A stretch of 64,000 bases of DNA from Nansenia antarctica (GCA_963989245.1 OZ022339.1:63249956-63313955); one strand, 5' to 3'. Shown: positions 11,457-26,600, numbered from the stretch's first letter. Numbers and translations: made by a program. Notes: generated by a model from the sequence alone, not told the origin.

Positions 11457-14400
11457 CTGAGACATCGCTCCACCTTTTCGAGCTTCACCCAGGCAAACCT
11501 GTGTTAGGTATTTCAAGTCACACACAGCTCTCTCTCTCTAACCTGGAGGGCATGTCTATCAATTCTGCAAGCTAGTTTTCCCCCAAGAGTGTCAGGAATA
11601 CACACACTCGGGTAGGAGCTGGTCCTTGTGATGGATTTCATTCTGGGACTCAGTGACGCAGCGTTCAGAGCGCCGGAGAGTACAGTCATTTCTGATAGTG
11701 CCACTTCTCCAACCTCAGTGTTAGACTTGATTTTTACAGAACAGCTGTGGCCCAGTCGTTGTGTTTGAACTGAAGGACTGACTAAGGGCCGGTTTATACT
11801 GCAAGCGTCCACCTCAGCTGTGTCAGACTCCTACCTTCAATATATCCAGGCTTCTCTCCTTCTGCACCATCAGACGAAGAGTATGGGCGACGTTAAACAA
11901 GTGAGAGATCTGGAACCGAAAAACCACATGAAACTTTTAAATGCAATTATATACACTGCAACACTCGCATAGCAATTCTAATACAGAGACTATCTGCTTT
12001 CAAATACAATTTCCTTATTGCTGCCTGTCATTGTCCAGACAAGGACAATGGTAGAGGGTGCCATTACAGCATCTACTAGACTCAAAATGGAGGCAATTAC
12101 TGCCATATGAAGTATTTTGCAATGCACAAGGCACGTCATTCAATAGCAAGGACAGCCATCAGTATTCAGGGATGTTTTTTGGTGGTAACCTCCTCTGTAC
12201 ACACACAGAGAACAGACTTCATTCTAACACGACTTCTCCTGTACACACAGAGCAAATGTATTAGTTGTCTTAAGCAGACATTATGTACCTCTGTGTGTAG
12301 CAGCTGCGGTACCTACTTGGTCCTTGCTGAACTGTCTGACAGAGAGGACATGTTGCCCCACCAGAGGGTGGAGGAGGGGGGAGGTCTGGAGGTGGGGGAG
12401 GGCCAGGGCCATGGGGGGCTGTCCCGGTCCAGCCTGGGGGGACAGTATCCTGGCCAGGGGAGGAGGGTGGCTGAAGCAGTCACCTGCTGTGGGTGGCAGG
12501 GCCACCTCTGCGGACATAAACACTAGTCAATACCACAGGGCTAATCTGAGTGTCATATGGCTATAATTTCAGCATAATCATCTTTAATAAGGGTTTTCTG
12601 GTCTTTGATATTTGTTGACAAAGGCAAGACCGACACCTGAAATCAGCTCAATGCCCCAAATTTCAGACTAAACGACAAAGCAAGCGAAGCGCCACGGGAG
12701 AGAGCGCATCTAGATTTTTCCACAGATTTGACACAGTCAGGATTTCGGTGTATCCAATGCAGTGCAGGATCTCTCCTAATAAGCAGCTAGCAGACCAGGA
12801 ACTAATAGCACAATGGTTGGCTTAGCTTATTATTCCAGCAATGCACTCCACACAGCCTTTCGCAGACAGCAGATAGAGGCAAGCCTGGGGTTAGTATTAG
12901 CGTAATAACTGCACTACAACATAGCTTCAAACCTGCAAACCTTCATCAAACAGTCTTCTTAAAGTTCTCTCCTTTGACTCTTCAGCTGCTTGGAAATTTT
13001 TGACAGAAGAGAAGAAATGGTTTTATAGACTAGAGAATACTCCTAGCCAACACTACCAGGTGGTGATTCTCTATGGGAGAACAAGGCTGAGACAATGGTA
13101 ATGGTGCATTCTAGTGCTCCTCGGAAACTCTGAGCTTACCACAAAGATTTAGCGTAAGAGTTTGCCTAGGGGGTTTCTATTGGCCAATTCTGACAGAGCT
13201 CAGTGGTAAACTCTCAAAGGTACACCAGTTGTCAAAGGTACAAAGGTACACCAGTTGCAGAGTCAATAAAACGTCCCAAGTCTCCTTTTTTCCGATGAGC
13301 ACTTGAACACAGCATAAAGACAGGTGAGGATCAATGGTGGTGAATCAGATCAGAAGAAAGGAAATATCAGTGTGTTATGATTAATAATGTTGTGATTGCC
13401 CTGGATGTAATCAATGGGAGAGACAGGTATTAAATCGAGAATTGCCACAATAATTAATCTATTTCTTTAAAAATCTGTATTGGCTGTGATCCAACAGTCT
13501 TCGTAAGGAGTTAAGAGCCTTGTATTGTAAATAGCACACAGAAATAAATAGCTTTTCATTCCTCTGCTCTCATCTCAACAATGCTGCATTTGTGCCAGTC
13601 AATAGCCACAGCCAAAGGCCTTCAGCATTACAATGAGCTGGCTGGAGGAGCTAGATTAGACATCCCATTTAATCAGCAAATGGACTCTTCTCTTAAGAGG
13701 CTTTCAATCTGTCATGATGAGCCTGCAGCAAGACGGAGTGAAATGGAATCCATCTTGGCTACGAAGTGATTTTTTGCCTTCTCAGCAGACTCGCTCTGTA
13801 CTTGTACTTAATCACATGATCAGGATGGATTCTTATTATAGAGACAACACTAAAAGGTTACCACGGACTTGTAAGGGCCATTTTGTGTGCCGTCTCCTAA
13901 AACCTGCAGGCACAGTAAATGTCCTAGTCATAACACACACACACACACAGACATTGAGACATATCAAGCAAATGCAAACAAATCCACAGCAAACAAAATG
14001 CTAAGCTAATGTAAGACACACGACATTGAGGCAAACCTGTTATGTTTAAAGAACCTTGGGATCCACCAACCTACCACCTCAACTCTGGTTCATCTTAGGT
14101 CTGGATAAACACATAAACAATGACATCATGTACTGGTGCACTGGAATGGATGCAACACAGCAGGGGGTTCGGGGGGCTGTAGTACCTGGGGGCATGCCTG
14201 GGTCGGAGGACCTGTGGACACGAGGTGGGTGCATGTAGCGGCCATCGCCAGCCGGCCGGCGGGGACTCGCTGCACGGGTACGGATGACCTCACATGGAGG
14301 GGTCGGCCGGGGATGCTCTGGTGTCTGCCACGGACACACGAACACACACACACCTTTAATGACATGGCCAATGCCATGCTCCATAGACATGTTACGGATG

Positions 14401-17400
14401 GTTTTGGATATGAAGCAGCCTACACTGGGGTGGGTGGTGTGTAAGGTGTGTGTATAAAAGGTGTGTGTGTGCGTGAGAGTGTGTGTACGGTAGGCATTGT
14501 ATTACCTGTGGGATCTCCTTGGAAGGCTCAAGGGGCAGGAGGGTGGGCAGGGCAGCAGGCCAAGTCTTCACATCCTCCCCATAGCCGGGAGGGACCAGCA
14601 CCTGAGGGGTGGACAGAAGAACAGATATGAAACACCACTCCAGGGGGTGCTGAGTGGCGTAGCACACTAATGCACATACCGCATAACCACAAGGTCTCTG
14701 GTTCGATTCCGGCCATCAACATTTCCTGCATGTCATCCATCCTCTCTCTCTCTCTCTCACCCATCCTTCTTGTCAATCTCTACTGTTTCTATGCCAGTAA
14801 AGCAGAAATGCATTTATAAAATAAAAAAATTAAAAACACTACTCAAAGAGTCTAATTGTATGCATTCATTGGAAGTCGCTATGGACGCGACGGTCCGCTA
14901 ACTGTACGCGTATGTGTAAATAAACGTAAAAACATTCTAGAACGAAAAGCCTTGGAATCAGACACTTATGCTCTCTACCTGTATGTTAGATGTTTACCTG
15001 TCCGTCGATATAGGCCACCTCTCCCCGGAGCACCACCCTGCGGACCTTCCCCTTCACTTTCATCCCCTCGAAAGGCGTCCACTTGGACTTGGTGAACTGC
15101 ATGTGTGTGGGGATCACCCACTCCTGCTCAAGATCCACCTGGGGGGGGAGGGGGAGAGAGACGGCATGTTTGGGATGTATTCTCATAGGGTGAGGTGATA
15201 TGACTGAACTCAGTTTAACATGCCATTGCTGGCAAATTGATAGAATTGAATTATACCCCACCAGACACTGATCTGAGGTCAGTTTAGACACGTACTAACT
15301 GGATTAGGAGGTTAGAACGAGAGGGAAGGCTGATGGATCCTAGATAGACCGAGAGAGGGAAAGGGAGAGCAAGAGAGAGCACGAGAGGCGGAGAGAGAGG
15401 GCGAGAGAGAGGGTGAGAGAGAGTGGGCGCACGCGCGCGCGCGAGAGAGAGAGGGCGAGAGAGAGAGAGAGTGTGTGTACCTCCACATAGGTGTTGTCCT
15501 GGGCAGGCAGGGAGAAGATCTTGCGCGGGTTCTCGTACAGGCGCCTGACGATGTCATCGATAGTGAGGCGGCCCTCACTGACGGCGGTGAGGAGGAGGGG
15601 AAGCATGGTCTCCAGACCGGGGTACCCCGGAGGGGGCTTCTCAGAGTTCTTCTCCTCCACAGAGTGGGGGGCTGCCATACAAATATGCAGTGTCAGGACC
15701 CTTGTATGTCAACATATACCATAGGGGCAAACATATAAAACAACACACCATTATAGTACATCAACCACATTAAAAGATATAAAATATCAAAGATATAAAA
15801 TATCAAAGATTTCGTCAGGGTTTTTCCTGCATAGAGAAATGAGCCAAAAAACCCAAAACAATCCCCATCTACTCCCGTAGATGCATTTTTATGCAATGCG
15901 ATTATACAACCAGCAGGGAGGCTGCGGCAGAGTGCAATAGTTTATGACATCACACCGAGCGTTTGGCGTCCACGCCCGCCCCTCCACCACCCACCATGGT
16001 CGGTAGCGAAGCAGTCGATGATGTCCAGGTTTTCCCAGAGGGCCTCCATGTCCTCCCGGGTGCCAAGCATGGGCCGGACCTGCGCCCGCCCGTCCCCGAT
16101 GCCCGCCACGTTGTCCTCGCACAGGAAGAGGTGGTGAGGCGCCACCTCGCATGTCACCTGGATGCCCTTCTGCTTGGCCGCTCGGATGATCAGGATCTGG
16201 GAGAGGTGGGGGTGCTCGGTTAAAACAAATTCCTCATGTCGTGAGGTACTTCATCTAACGCAGATAGAATTATGCCTTTTTCCTGGTCAGGTCATAACAT
16301 CAGGGAAAACTCAGGGCCCTACATATAGCCCTTAAAGATATGCTAGATCTACTGTTAATGGAGTTTTCCCATGGTAGGCCGTCTTACTTCCTCCTTCTTG
16401 GCCACGTGGCAGATGTGTACAGCTCTCTGGTACAGCTGTGCCACCATCAAGATGGCTGCCACGGTCTGCTTCTCCGCGTGAGCTACGATGGGCAGGTGCT
16501 TGGGCCAATTCTCAAAGTGCTAGAAACACAGACACAGAGGGAACAACTGGTCAGATCCGAGAGCTACACTCACTTGCATGATACCAATATGGGTTAGGAT
16601 ATTTACCAATATTTGTATACTTAAAATCAACCCCTAGCCGCTACTCCCTATGCCTATGGGGATCTGAGAGGATTTGGTGCATAGGGTAGGGTACAGTTTA
16701 GGGGCTAGGGGTTGACAGATCTGGTTCCTACCTCCATCCACAGGGAGACGTTGTCCATCTTCAGGGTGGAGTACGTGTCGTTCAAGTACATCTTCAGCCC
16801 CACTGCTGAGCTGGCGATGGAGGGCAAGATGGTGGCGTTGTCCGAGGCTGCGCCCACGTAGAGGGCATAGTCACAGCGGCACCCTGCCTTGGCAAGCTGA
16901 GGTGGTAAACACAGAACAAAGAGATCACGCCATCATGTTTATTACACTCATAAAATATGGCTCTGATACTGGGCATTCTTAAATCTTAAAGTAATCACAT
17001 TCTTAGACCTTAGACCCTCAAATGTTCTGTGGTAAATATTTTTTTTGTACGTCACATTGATCAAAAACTGCATATTGTGCAGAATCAGAGCAGAGGCAAT
17101 CACATATGCGAGCGTAATCCTAGTCTAATATCTGTCCCAGTGCCCCATCTGTAGTCATGTGTGATCAAAACGCACATCCCGAAAAAAGTATAAATTAGTG
17201 TGTATGAATTAAAGTTGACCCCCCACACACTGAGATGCTCGACCACATCCCTTTATGAATAAACTAGAGAGAGACAAGGATCCTACAAAGATCTTCGTCA
17301 GGTCATTGCGCCCAGAAGTGTACCATACCCACATTTATCGGCATAGGACAAAACATCACCAATGAGGGCAGCGTATATATATTTAGGCTAAACAGGGCAA

Positions 17401-18003
17401 GAGAGCTGTCCATCTGTCTGGTTGTCTGTCTGTCTGTCTGTCTGTCCTAAGGCTGCAAAATTCCCATAACTCTGGGAACCTTTCCGATCATTTCCAGTTT
17501 CCATATAGAAACCCATGGAAACTTCGGAAATGATCAGAAATGTTCCCCAAACGTGCGGGAATTTGGCAAATCCTAGTCTGCCCACATTACCTTCTGCATC
17601 ATAGCCAAGGAGCTGGCGTCGATGATGGCGGGCGCCGTGTTGGGCATGGCACAGACCATGGTGACGCCCCCCGCCAGGGCAGCCGCCGTGCCCGAGGAGA
17701 AGTCCTCCTTGTGGGTGGCGCCAGGCTCACGCAGGTGCACGTGGACGTCGATCAGGCCTGGAGCAGAGAGAGACAGGGAGGCGGGACTCAGAGACAGGAG
17801 GAGAGGCTGCTTCAGCCGTTGACTTTTCGCTCCACCCACAATCACTTGAAACCCAAAGGACTGGACTAAGCGCAGAACCAATGCAGAGATTTTGATTGTA
17901 TTCTACTGGGGCGGGGCTTACCAGGCAGGCGAATCAGCCTCTGTGATGTCATGCTGTCGATGTGAGTCTTCACAGGTGGGAATTGGCCCACTTGACGCAA
18001 CGC

Positions 18004-18059
<56 letters not shown>

Positions 18060-21000
18060 GCTACATTATGACACACTTTAATCCTTCCAAATGCCACCCA
18101 CAAATGAACAAAAACCCTATTACGCATCACCGGAAGACCTATGACGAGACTGACCTGGACGAAGAGCTTGGTGCACTTGATGTCGATGATGAGCGGGACG
18201 GAGTAGTCGATGGCCATGCGGCGCGTGCGGTATCCCTTGGTGACGAAGGAGGAGAGGCGGCGGCCTCCGGAGTTCCTCATGGAGAGGTTGACCACCAGGT
18301 CAAAGTGGTTCTCCTCCAGGTAGTCCATGATGCTCCTCTGTTTCTCCTTGTTGGGGCAATCGCTCTCCTCCTCCTCAAATGGCCAGTCCACCGCCATCAC
18401 CTGCCAGGAAAAAGGTGAAGAAAATAAAGGAGTTTAGTGTTTAATTCATTGTATTATTTTGATGTGAAGTTTATTAAACCCATGTCATGGGAGCTATAGA
18501 GAACTTGATTTGTATTGGAAAAACAGTGCCTATGGTCAGAGCGGAGTGAGAGGTACTGGTGTCAGGCAGGTAACCCTAACGTACCTTGACGCCGTGCTCT
18601 GTGTAGAAGTCAGCTGTTCCCAGGGAGGCGTACAGGTCATAGCCCAGCTCCTCCAGGGCCTGGACCGTAGGCAGCAACTCACTCTTGTTCTGGAAACATG
18701 GAAACAAGTCAGCCAGTCAGTGTGTGTCTGTCTGTTTGTGCTTTGATAGTGTAGTAAAATCCCTTTGGTCGCCTAAGATATCAGTGGTGAGAACCACAAT
18801 CATTATCATACAGTATATTCACTAATGTGGTGTGTGTGTGTGAGTTGTGCTAGGGGAGTTCAGAGCAAGGGAAGTGAGCAAGTGAACATTGTAACAGCTG
18901 CATAAATAAAGTATCATCCTATTCGATGCTATTTAAACAACACAGTCAAGGAGGGAGGCTTTTTAGTCCTAGTTACTCAAGGAGGGAGGCTTTTAAAGAG
19001 TCCCAGTCACGCTGGTGTACCTTGTAGCTGCCGATGGAGAGCAGGATGTTCTTCTTGGGGATCTTGAAGCCTGTGCTGACCATGGCCTTGATGTAGGCCT
19101 CGTAGCGATTCTCCCCAAAGCAGGCCACCTCCCCTGTACTGGTCATCTCCACCCCCAGCACCACGTCAGCCCCCGCCAGCCGGGAGAAGGAGAACTGGGG
19201 CACCTGGAGAGAGACACACACACACCACACGTTCAGCAAAACGTAGCATTCTCTTCTTGTCTTCTCAACAAAGTGATACAGAAGAAGTGTTAGTTCACTC
19301 ATTTATTCATTCATTCCTTCACTCCCTCCCTCTCATTTAAACGGATTTAACATAACTGGAAATCGAATTGGTGTCGTTGGACATACGGTGGAAAAACCCT
19401 CTAGCCCATGCTTACTCCAATCGCTTTCAAATGCGAAAATAAGAATGAGTGAACAAGCGGCCATTTTGTGGAGAAGGATCGGAATAGGAATAGGGCTCAA
19501 CTAAGTTAGTCCTAGTTAGTTCAATAGAATGTTCCGCAGTTCCAAGTGTCTGTTGGTTACCTTGACGCCCACAATGCCCACGCCTTTCATCAGCCCTATA
19601 GGCTCCACCTCCTTCCCCATGATGAGCTGCGTTGCCAGGGAGACCAGATCCACTCCCAGGGTCTTGGAGACGAAGGGGAAGGAGCGTGAGACGCGGACGT
19701 TGCACTCGATCACCTTCAGCTGGTCATCCTGTTGGGAAGAGACCACGACAGTTATGACGCAAGTACATACGTACACACGCACACACACGCGCACACACAC
19801 GCACACGCACACACACGTACACACACGTACACACACGTACGTGTACACACACACACACACACACACGTCAAGGCTACAGGGCAGCAAACACAACACCCTT
19901 CAGTCACAGAAAAACACATGATGGACACATGGAGGCTATTCTGGCATCCTGCAAAGAAATTCAAGCAGAAACTGTCCAAAAACTCACAAGTTCAATGGAT
20001 GCAAGAATTGTGAAGGTGATATCAAAGAAGGGGTCCTATGTTAACATGTAACTTGACCTGTTAAGATGTTTTTGTTTGAAATAGCTTTTGATTTCAGTAA
20101 ATATGACCTCCTAATATGACCTCCTAACCCTAAATTAATCAAATTACCATTTTTAGTTCTTTACAACCTATAAAATGTTTTGAAACTCTGTTGTGCATAA
20201 TAATTTGGAACAGTGCATTTTGAGTTTTTTATTTTTTTTTAAAAATACTGTCATCATTGGGAGGTTTGTTCAATAAAATTTGAATTATACTCTAACGGTT
20301 GATGACTTGAAAATTATACTGATTGTCATTTGCATCGACTATTTAGGAAAATCTGAGAAAAATATAATTTGCATAATAATTTGGAACGAGGTGTATACTG
20401 GGGAAGTATTTGTTATTATTCAGGAGTAAAATACAAATATTAGATTGATGTCGGCTAACGGTATCGGTAGTGAAAATCGGTATCGGTAGTGAAAAAGTGC
20501 GAAAACAATAGAAAAAGCGACATAGATCAACACAACATTCCCAGGCTACGTGGTGTCTCATTCTCAGTCTGGCGCCTCACCTTGGCTATGAGCTGCAGGT
20601 TGAAGGGCCCGGTGACCTGCAGCTCCTGTCCGATGGCATGGACGATGATCTTGATGCGCTCCATGGTCTTCTGGTTGATGTCCTGAGGGGGCGTGACCAA
20701 GGTGGCGTCGCCAGAGTGCACGCCGGCGTTCTCCACGTGCTCCGACACGGCGATGGCGACGACCACCCCGTCACATGCCACCGCATCCACGTCAATCTCC
20801 TACAAAACACAGTGGAGACACAAAACTAATTGTGAAACTGGGGGTCAATTTCACTCTGTTTATGGAAGGGAGGCAGACAGGAAGGAGAGGATACTGGATA
20901 ACACTGTTGGGGTGGAACAATCAATGTTTACAGTAGATAAGAGCAGTGTACATAGTTAGAATAACAACAATGGCCCCTGGCCATAGCATAGATTACTTTT

Positions 21001-23577
21001 ATTTTCTTACAATGACTGATGGATAGACGATTCACTTACTTATGCGAATGTATTTGTTGTAAGTCGCTTTTGATAAAGGCGTCTGCTAAATGCCAAAAAA
21101 TGCAAATGTAAAAAAAGAAAAAAGAAAAAAAAGAAGCAACCCATCAAGTATCATCTCTCATCTCTGACCTTGGCCTCCTGGATGAACTTGGAGATGACCA
21201 CGGGGTACTCCTTGGACACGGCCGCCGCGCTGCTCAGGTACTTCTCCAGGTCGCTGTCAGTGTACGCCACGTTCATGGCCGCTCCGCTTAGCACGTAGGA
21301 GGGACGCACCAGGCAGGGGTAGCCCACCGTCTCACAGAACTTCATGGCCGACTGGGGAGTAGGGGAGGATGAGAAGTCAAACACCGAGAGGTGGTCCTGT
21401 GTGGCTCGGTTGGTTAGAGCATGGGCGCTAGAAACGCTTAGGTTGAGGGTTTGATTCCCGCTGGGACCATAAATAAAATGTAATATAATGTATGCACTCA
21501 TCGTAATGTAAGGCTCTTTGGATAGATGTATATATTAGAAATGTACGGCACAGGCGTACAAATAGAATTTTATTCATTTTGGATGGGCATGGGAGGGAGA
21601 CGAGGTACAATCAGACAGTTACACAGAAAAACAATAGCATTGGCATATAAACAGCAAGAACTGTGCTGACATTATGATGCATTCATATATTTTACTTTTT
21701 ACCTCGATCTCGGTGAGCTCCTTCCACAGCGGCTGGCTGATGCCGATGGTGTCGAGCATACGGGAGAACTTGAACCTGTTCTCTGCAGAGTCGATGAACT
21801 CCGGGGAGGTGCCCAGGATGCGACACTGCTGCCTGTGCAGCGCCATGGCGATGTTGTTGGGCAGCTGGCCGCCCATGGACAAGATGATGCCCTCGGGACT
21901 CTCCATCTCATAGATGTCCATCACCACCTGGCAGAGACAGAGGCACACAGGAGCTCTTCACTCACTAAAACAGACCGCTTTTTTTCTATGATGAAATTGT
22001 GTTTTTGATTGAACAAATCAACAATACACAAAACTGTTTTATCCTTTTGCGCTTAGTGATAAACCTGGATAATTTTGTGAATAGTCTGGGCCATTTCATG
22101 GTCTTTCGAATCAATATAAACAATGTTTAGGACATTAGGTCAAAGTAACAACTGAAGAGGAACTGGATATGATTTTTTTACTCTATAGCAAACATTGTCA
22201 AAGATAATGCGTGGGTTATCCAGAACACGCTGTGAAATGTCTCTGCATTAAAAGCTATCACGGTTGTTTACCTCGAAGGAGATCTCGTCGAAGTAGAGGC
22301 GGTCACACATGTCGTAGTCTGTACTGACAGTCTCAGGGTTGTAGTTCACCATGATGGTTTTGCAGCCCATCTGGAAAATGACACAGCAAGTTCAGCACAA
22401 TCAGTACAATTTGGGAGTTCTTTACACTAACAGCACCGCTCCAAATTAAACTTGTCACACACGAAACAAAGATATGGCCTGTTCAAAAAGACACCCCACT
22501 GCCCTAATCACAGGTCTATATGAGATTATCCAACCTGTTGGCTTTAACCAGAACTGATCAGAACTAGTCAAATCAGATACTTGAAGGAAGGACAGAAGGA
22601 AGGGAGGGAGGATGGGAAATCCCATATATTTGACCAATGCCAGTCTCTTACCTTCCTAAGCTCTGTGATACAGCCCACAGCGCACCAGTCAAACTCCACA
22701 CTGCTGCCGATCCGGTACACCCCGGAGCCGATGACCATGACGTGAGGCTCGCCGAAGACCACGTCATTCTCCGTCCCGTTGTAGGTCAGGTACAGGTAGT
22801 TGGTGTGGGCAGGCCACTCCGCCGCCACCGTGTCGATCTGCTTCACCACGGGCAGGATTGACCAATCGTGACGCAGCTTCCTCACCGCCAGCTCCGTGCT
22901 AGGGGGAGACACACGTACAAGGTTGAAAGGTCAGATGGGTTTCTTTGAATTACGGTGAAAAATAGTTAGGTCAGGTAATGTCTTGAACGGCCGGTTTCAC
23001 AGACAAGGGTTAAGCCTTGTCCTGGATTAAATCACACTTGCGATGGAAAACCTCCATTGAGGATGCTTTTAAGTCTAGGATTAGTCTTAATCTGCGTCCA
23101 TGAAACCAGCCCGAAGAGTATGTTGGATTTTTGGTGAACAACAGCAATGTGAAGGGAGAGCCATCAAGGCTGCCCCCCCCCCCCCTATCTTCAAATGAGC
23201 CTTCCCCCAATGAGATAAATGGCTGTGGTCTTTTACAAGGTCTTGTGTTTGTTGGTTGGCTCCTAATTTAACTACTATGGTCTATAAAACAGAAGGAAAG
23301 CACAGATTCGTTCTCTTTTCTTTATATTTGAGTTTAATTGAAAGGTTGTGTGTTAGACAAATGTTTTATATTGAAAGTTGTCTTTATGTTAGAATAACAT
23401 AGTTAGGAAAGGAGATGTAATGGCTGGCTGTTGTTTGTGTCGTTGTTTCTGTTCAGTCTGTCTCTCCCTCTCTCGTTCCGTCTCTGTCTCTCCCTCCCAC
23501 CCACCCTCCCAATCATTTACCATTGAGGATAGAATGTAACATTTTTATATGAAGTATTTGCCATGTAATACTTAAAG

Positions 23578-23664
<87 letters not shown>

Positions 23665-26600
23665 TATATATACAGTATATATATATATATAGTTGTTGTA
23701 TAAGTATACAGTATTATTAAAACCCTCATTTGATTAATTCTTTGACTATTCTTGCACTAAATCAGCACAAACTATTATTTGCATTTGTTAATCTGACTCC
23801 AAGTAATTTAATTATCAATATTAAGTTATGCTTCGCTATGACCTAAATATAGCCACATTTCCTTGGCAAACCTTCGCATTGTAACTGCCATCCTAGTAAG
23901 GAGTACAACAGTTTAGTAAACATTATAATCCAATGCAGAGCAACAACATGCTACATGTTAACCTACCTCTGTACGGCCAGGGCGATCTGCTTGTCAGAGA
24001 AGCCCAGCTGCTTGGCCTTCCTCATCACCTCCAGGGGCATGGAGCTCTCGTCCTGGTTGTACGACTCCAGCAGGCGCTCGTGGTCGGCGATGTTCTTCAT
24101 CTTGTGGAGGAACCAGCGGTCGATCTTGGTCAGGTCGTAGAGGCGGTCTACGGTGTAGCCAGCCCTGAGGGCAGCCGCCAGCACGAAGATACGCTTGTCT
24201 GTGGGGGTCTGGAGCTCCTGTAGGACCACACACACACACAGACACACACACACACACACACACACAGAGAGAGTTATGGCTTGCTTTACGACTGGACTGA
24301 GAGGAGAAGCTATGGTAACAACCACATGAAGCTGACCTCGTCAGAGACTGGTTTGATGGTGTGGTCGAAGCCGACGCAGTTCTCGTCGACCATCCTCAGA
24401 GCCTTCTGGAAGGCCTCCTCGAAGCTGCGGCCGATGGACATCACCTCTCCTACAGGCAGAAACATAACGACCACAGACGACCATCAACCAACCAACCAAC
24501 CCCCTAGTGTAAAAAACTGTTTAAAAAAAACACAAAAAGGACACTTCCTGGTCTTCTCCTCCTTACCCACGCTCTTCATGGAGGAGCCTATCTTGGTGCT
24601 GACCCTCAGGAATTTGCTGAGATCCCAGCGAGGCACCTTCACCACACAGTAGTCCAGACTGGGCTCAAAGTTAGCCGTTGTCGAGTTGGTCACAGAGTTC
24701 CTGAGCACAAACGGAAAACATGTCCAATTACTCAACAGAACCATATTTTATGGTGAGCATTACTTTTGAATCATAGTATTGATTAGCTCTTTATATAAAC
24801 TCTTAACACAATACATGAGTATAACTTACTCAGGGATCAGTTTCATTGTAACACACAAGTGATTATAAAGTATAAAACTGAAGAGAACTATCTTGGCTTT
24901 AGTAGAGTTTTAAATGTTTTGGTTGATCAAACTCACTTGAGTTGAGGTAGAGGAATGCCCAGACCTAGCTTGGCAGCTACGTAGGCTAGGGGATATCCTG
25001 TCGCCTTACTGGCCAAGGCTGAGCTCCGAGACAGGCGGGCATTTACCTCGATGATGTAGTACTGGACCACAGAGAGAGCGCACACACACACACACACACA
25101 CGCACACATCAGGTTGTTTAATAGCCAACACTCTAATTCAGCAGGTCACTGAACTTCTCTTCTGTAACGAAAAAAGCCCTTTTCAAAGATAATCCATTGC
25201 TAGTTCAATAGATGACCATTTAAGAAGGTTAAACCCTCTCATGTTACCAGAAAAAATGAATAAGATCAATTTAAAACATTGCAGTGATTTTTTTCTTTTT
25301 GGGGGGGATAATATAATCTCTGGCTTATTTTCTGAAAAAAAAAACATAGATTTGCTTTCAGTGTAAAATATGCCATAATGTTTTAGAGGGCCAGCGTAGG
25401 CGGTTTAAGATACCTGTTCAGACTCCGGGTTGAGGGCGTACTGGATGTTACATTCCCCCACAATGCCCAGGTGTCGTATGACCTTGATGGCGGTGTTCCT
25501 CAGCATGTTGTACTCGTAGTCGTTGAGCGTCTGACTGGGCGCCACCACGATGGACTCCCCCGTGTGAATACCCAGCGGGTCGATGTTCTCCATGTTACAC
25601 ACCTAGAATTGGAACAATAATGTGTTCTAATCATTCCAATGACATGCCTAGTACATAGACAACAGACGCACCACTTAACTACTCACTAGTCCTACAGTAC
25701 AGACTAGGGGTGTAACGGATCACCTAACTCACTGATCGGTTCAGATCACGTTTTTTGAGTCACAGATCGGATAATTTTTCGGATCAACACAATTGTTTTT
25801 TATTTTTATAAAAACTGCTTTTTCCTTGAATTCTGTAAAAACACCACTTTTATTATGTGAAAAAAAACAACAACATTCAAGATGTCAAACCTGGTCAAAT
25901 ATCTAACATTCTACACTCAAACATTACATATTATACTGAAATACACATTCAACTTAAATTATAGTGCAATATGAGAGAGGGAGGCACCTGGTGAATCACT
26001 GGGCTCCTTAAAGCAGACGAATAAACATGTTTTATGCCACTTTTAACTAAATAATGAAGTGAACCCTTCATTTGAACATGGTATGAAAAAAATGCCTCCA
26101 TTATCAGAAGTTGTCGAGCTACCTTTTTCGTGCCTCCCGTCATAATTGACAGAGAAGACAAAGTGCTCCCATACATGGGATTTAAATGACGAGGGAGGCA
26201 TTTCGAGTTCTCCTCCGACGTTAACGTTACTAGCACTCGCCATGATACATTTAGGCCGCGTTCGTAAATTCGCTTTGAGAGCGCCGGAGCGCACACTGGG
26301 TCCGACGTCATAAAGGGACCAAGTAATTTGATTGGACAAGAGGCATTTCTTGAATGCTGATCAGATTCCAGAGCGAATTTACGAACGCAGCCTTGTTGTT
26401 GTGGATTCCCAGCTTCACGTGTAGTGAGTAAACAACGGATTCTTTTTTTTGCGCATTATCAACCTATCATTGCGCTTTAGAGTAAAACAAAGCACGCAAC
26501 TGTCGCGTCTATCTTTTCATGGCAACTCTACATTGTGATTTACAAGAGATAATATTAGTTCATCTGTAATATTATTACTTGTTTAAATTTTGCACACATG

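Larger units (their letters stand above)
7288..11909 (-). other. cad: CAD exons 37-43: aspartate transcarbamylase domain
   Basis: Exons: 11835-11909, 11146-11358, 10884-11009, 10574-10729, 9556-9657, 7625-7719, 7288-7387. Motifs in order: VSTRTSSSF (carbamoyl-phosphate binding), QKGESLADSV, GDGVGEHPTQALLD, GDLKHGRTVHSL, VLYMTRIQKERF and MVVMHPLPRV. The last exon ends MALLATVMGR then TGA, against MALLATVLGRF in human. Exon 42 reads PRVIEIS and MTGAK where the vertebrate consensus as I know it is PRVNEIS and MTRAK. The 1.8-kb intron 41 (7720-9555) holds a MITE copy and homopolymer runs but no gene. Confidence 0.94.
14998..17757 (-). other. cad: CAD exons 28-33: dihydroorotase domain
   Basis: Exons: 17591-17757, 16732-16896, 16388-16519, 15995-16196, 15481-15671, 14998-15138 (residues 1469-1801 approximately). 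Exon 28 opens with the metal-binding motif GLIDVHVHLREPG (His1474, His1476); exon 29 has LKMYLND with the carbamylated Lys1559; exon 30 has IVAHAE and HICHVA; exon 31 has EVAPHHL and ends TDHA with Asp1689, whose codon neighbour Ala is split across the intron. The domain interconverts carbamoyl aspartate and dihydroorotate. All zinc ligands expected from the human enzyme are present. Confidence 0.95.
17922..22370 (-). other. cad: CAD exons 19-27: carbamoyl-phosphate synthetase B half and allosteric domain
   Basis: Exons: 22272-22370, 21703-21927, 21169-21351, 20581-20799, 19561-19728, 19021-19203, 18585-18689, 18155-18400, 17922-18003 (residues 966-1468). The exon 19-23 products carry the second ATP-grasp (VNYNPETVSTDYD, VRPSYVLSGAAMNV, GPFNLQLIAK, ECNVRVSRSFPFVSK). 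Exons 24-27 encode the regulatory region that in mammals binds UTP and PRPP; it holds GRRLSSF with Ser1409, the equivalent of the protein kinase A site Ser1406. Introns here contain SINE pieces near 21.0 and 21.4 kb and several CA tracts. Confidence 0.95.

Noticed and set aside
11513..11812. 99-codon minus-strand frame between CAD exons 37 and 38
   Set aside because: It lies in an intron, does not connect in phase to either exon and matches nothing in CAD.
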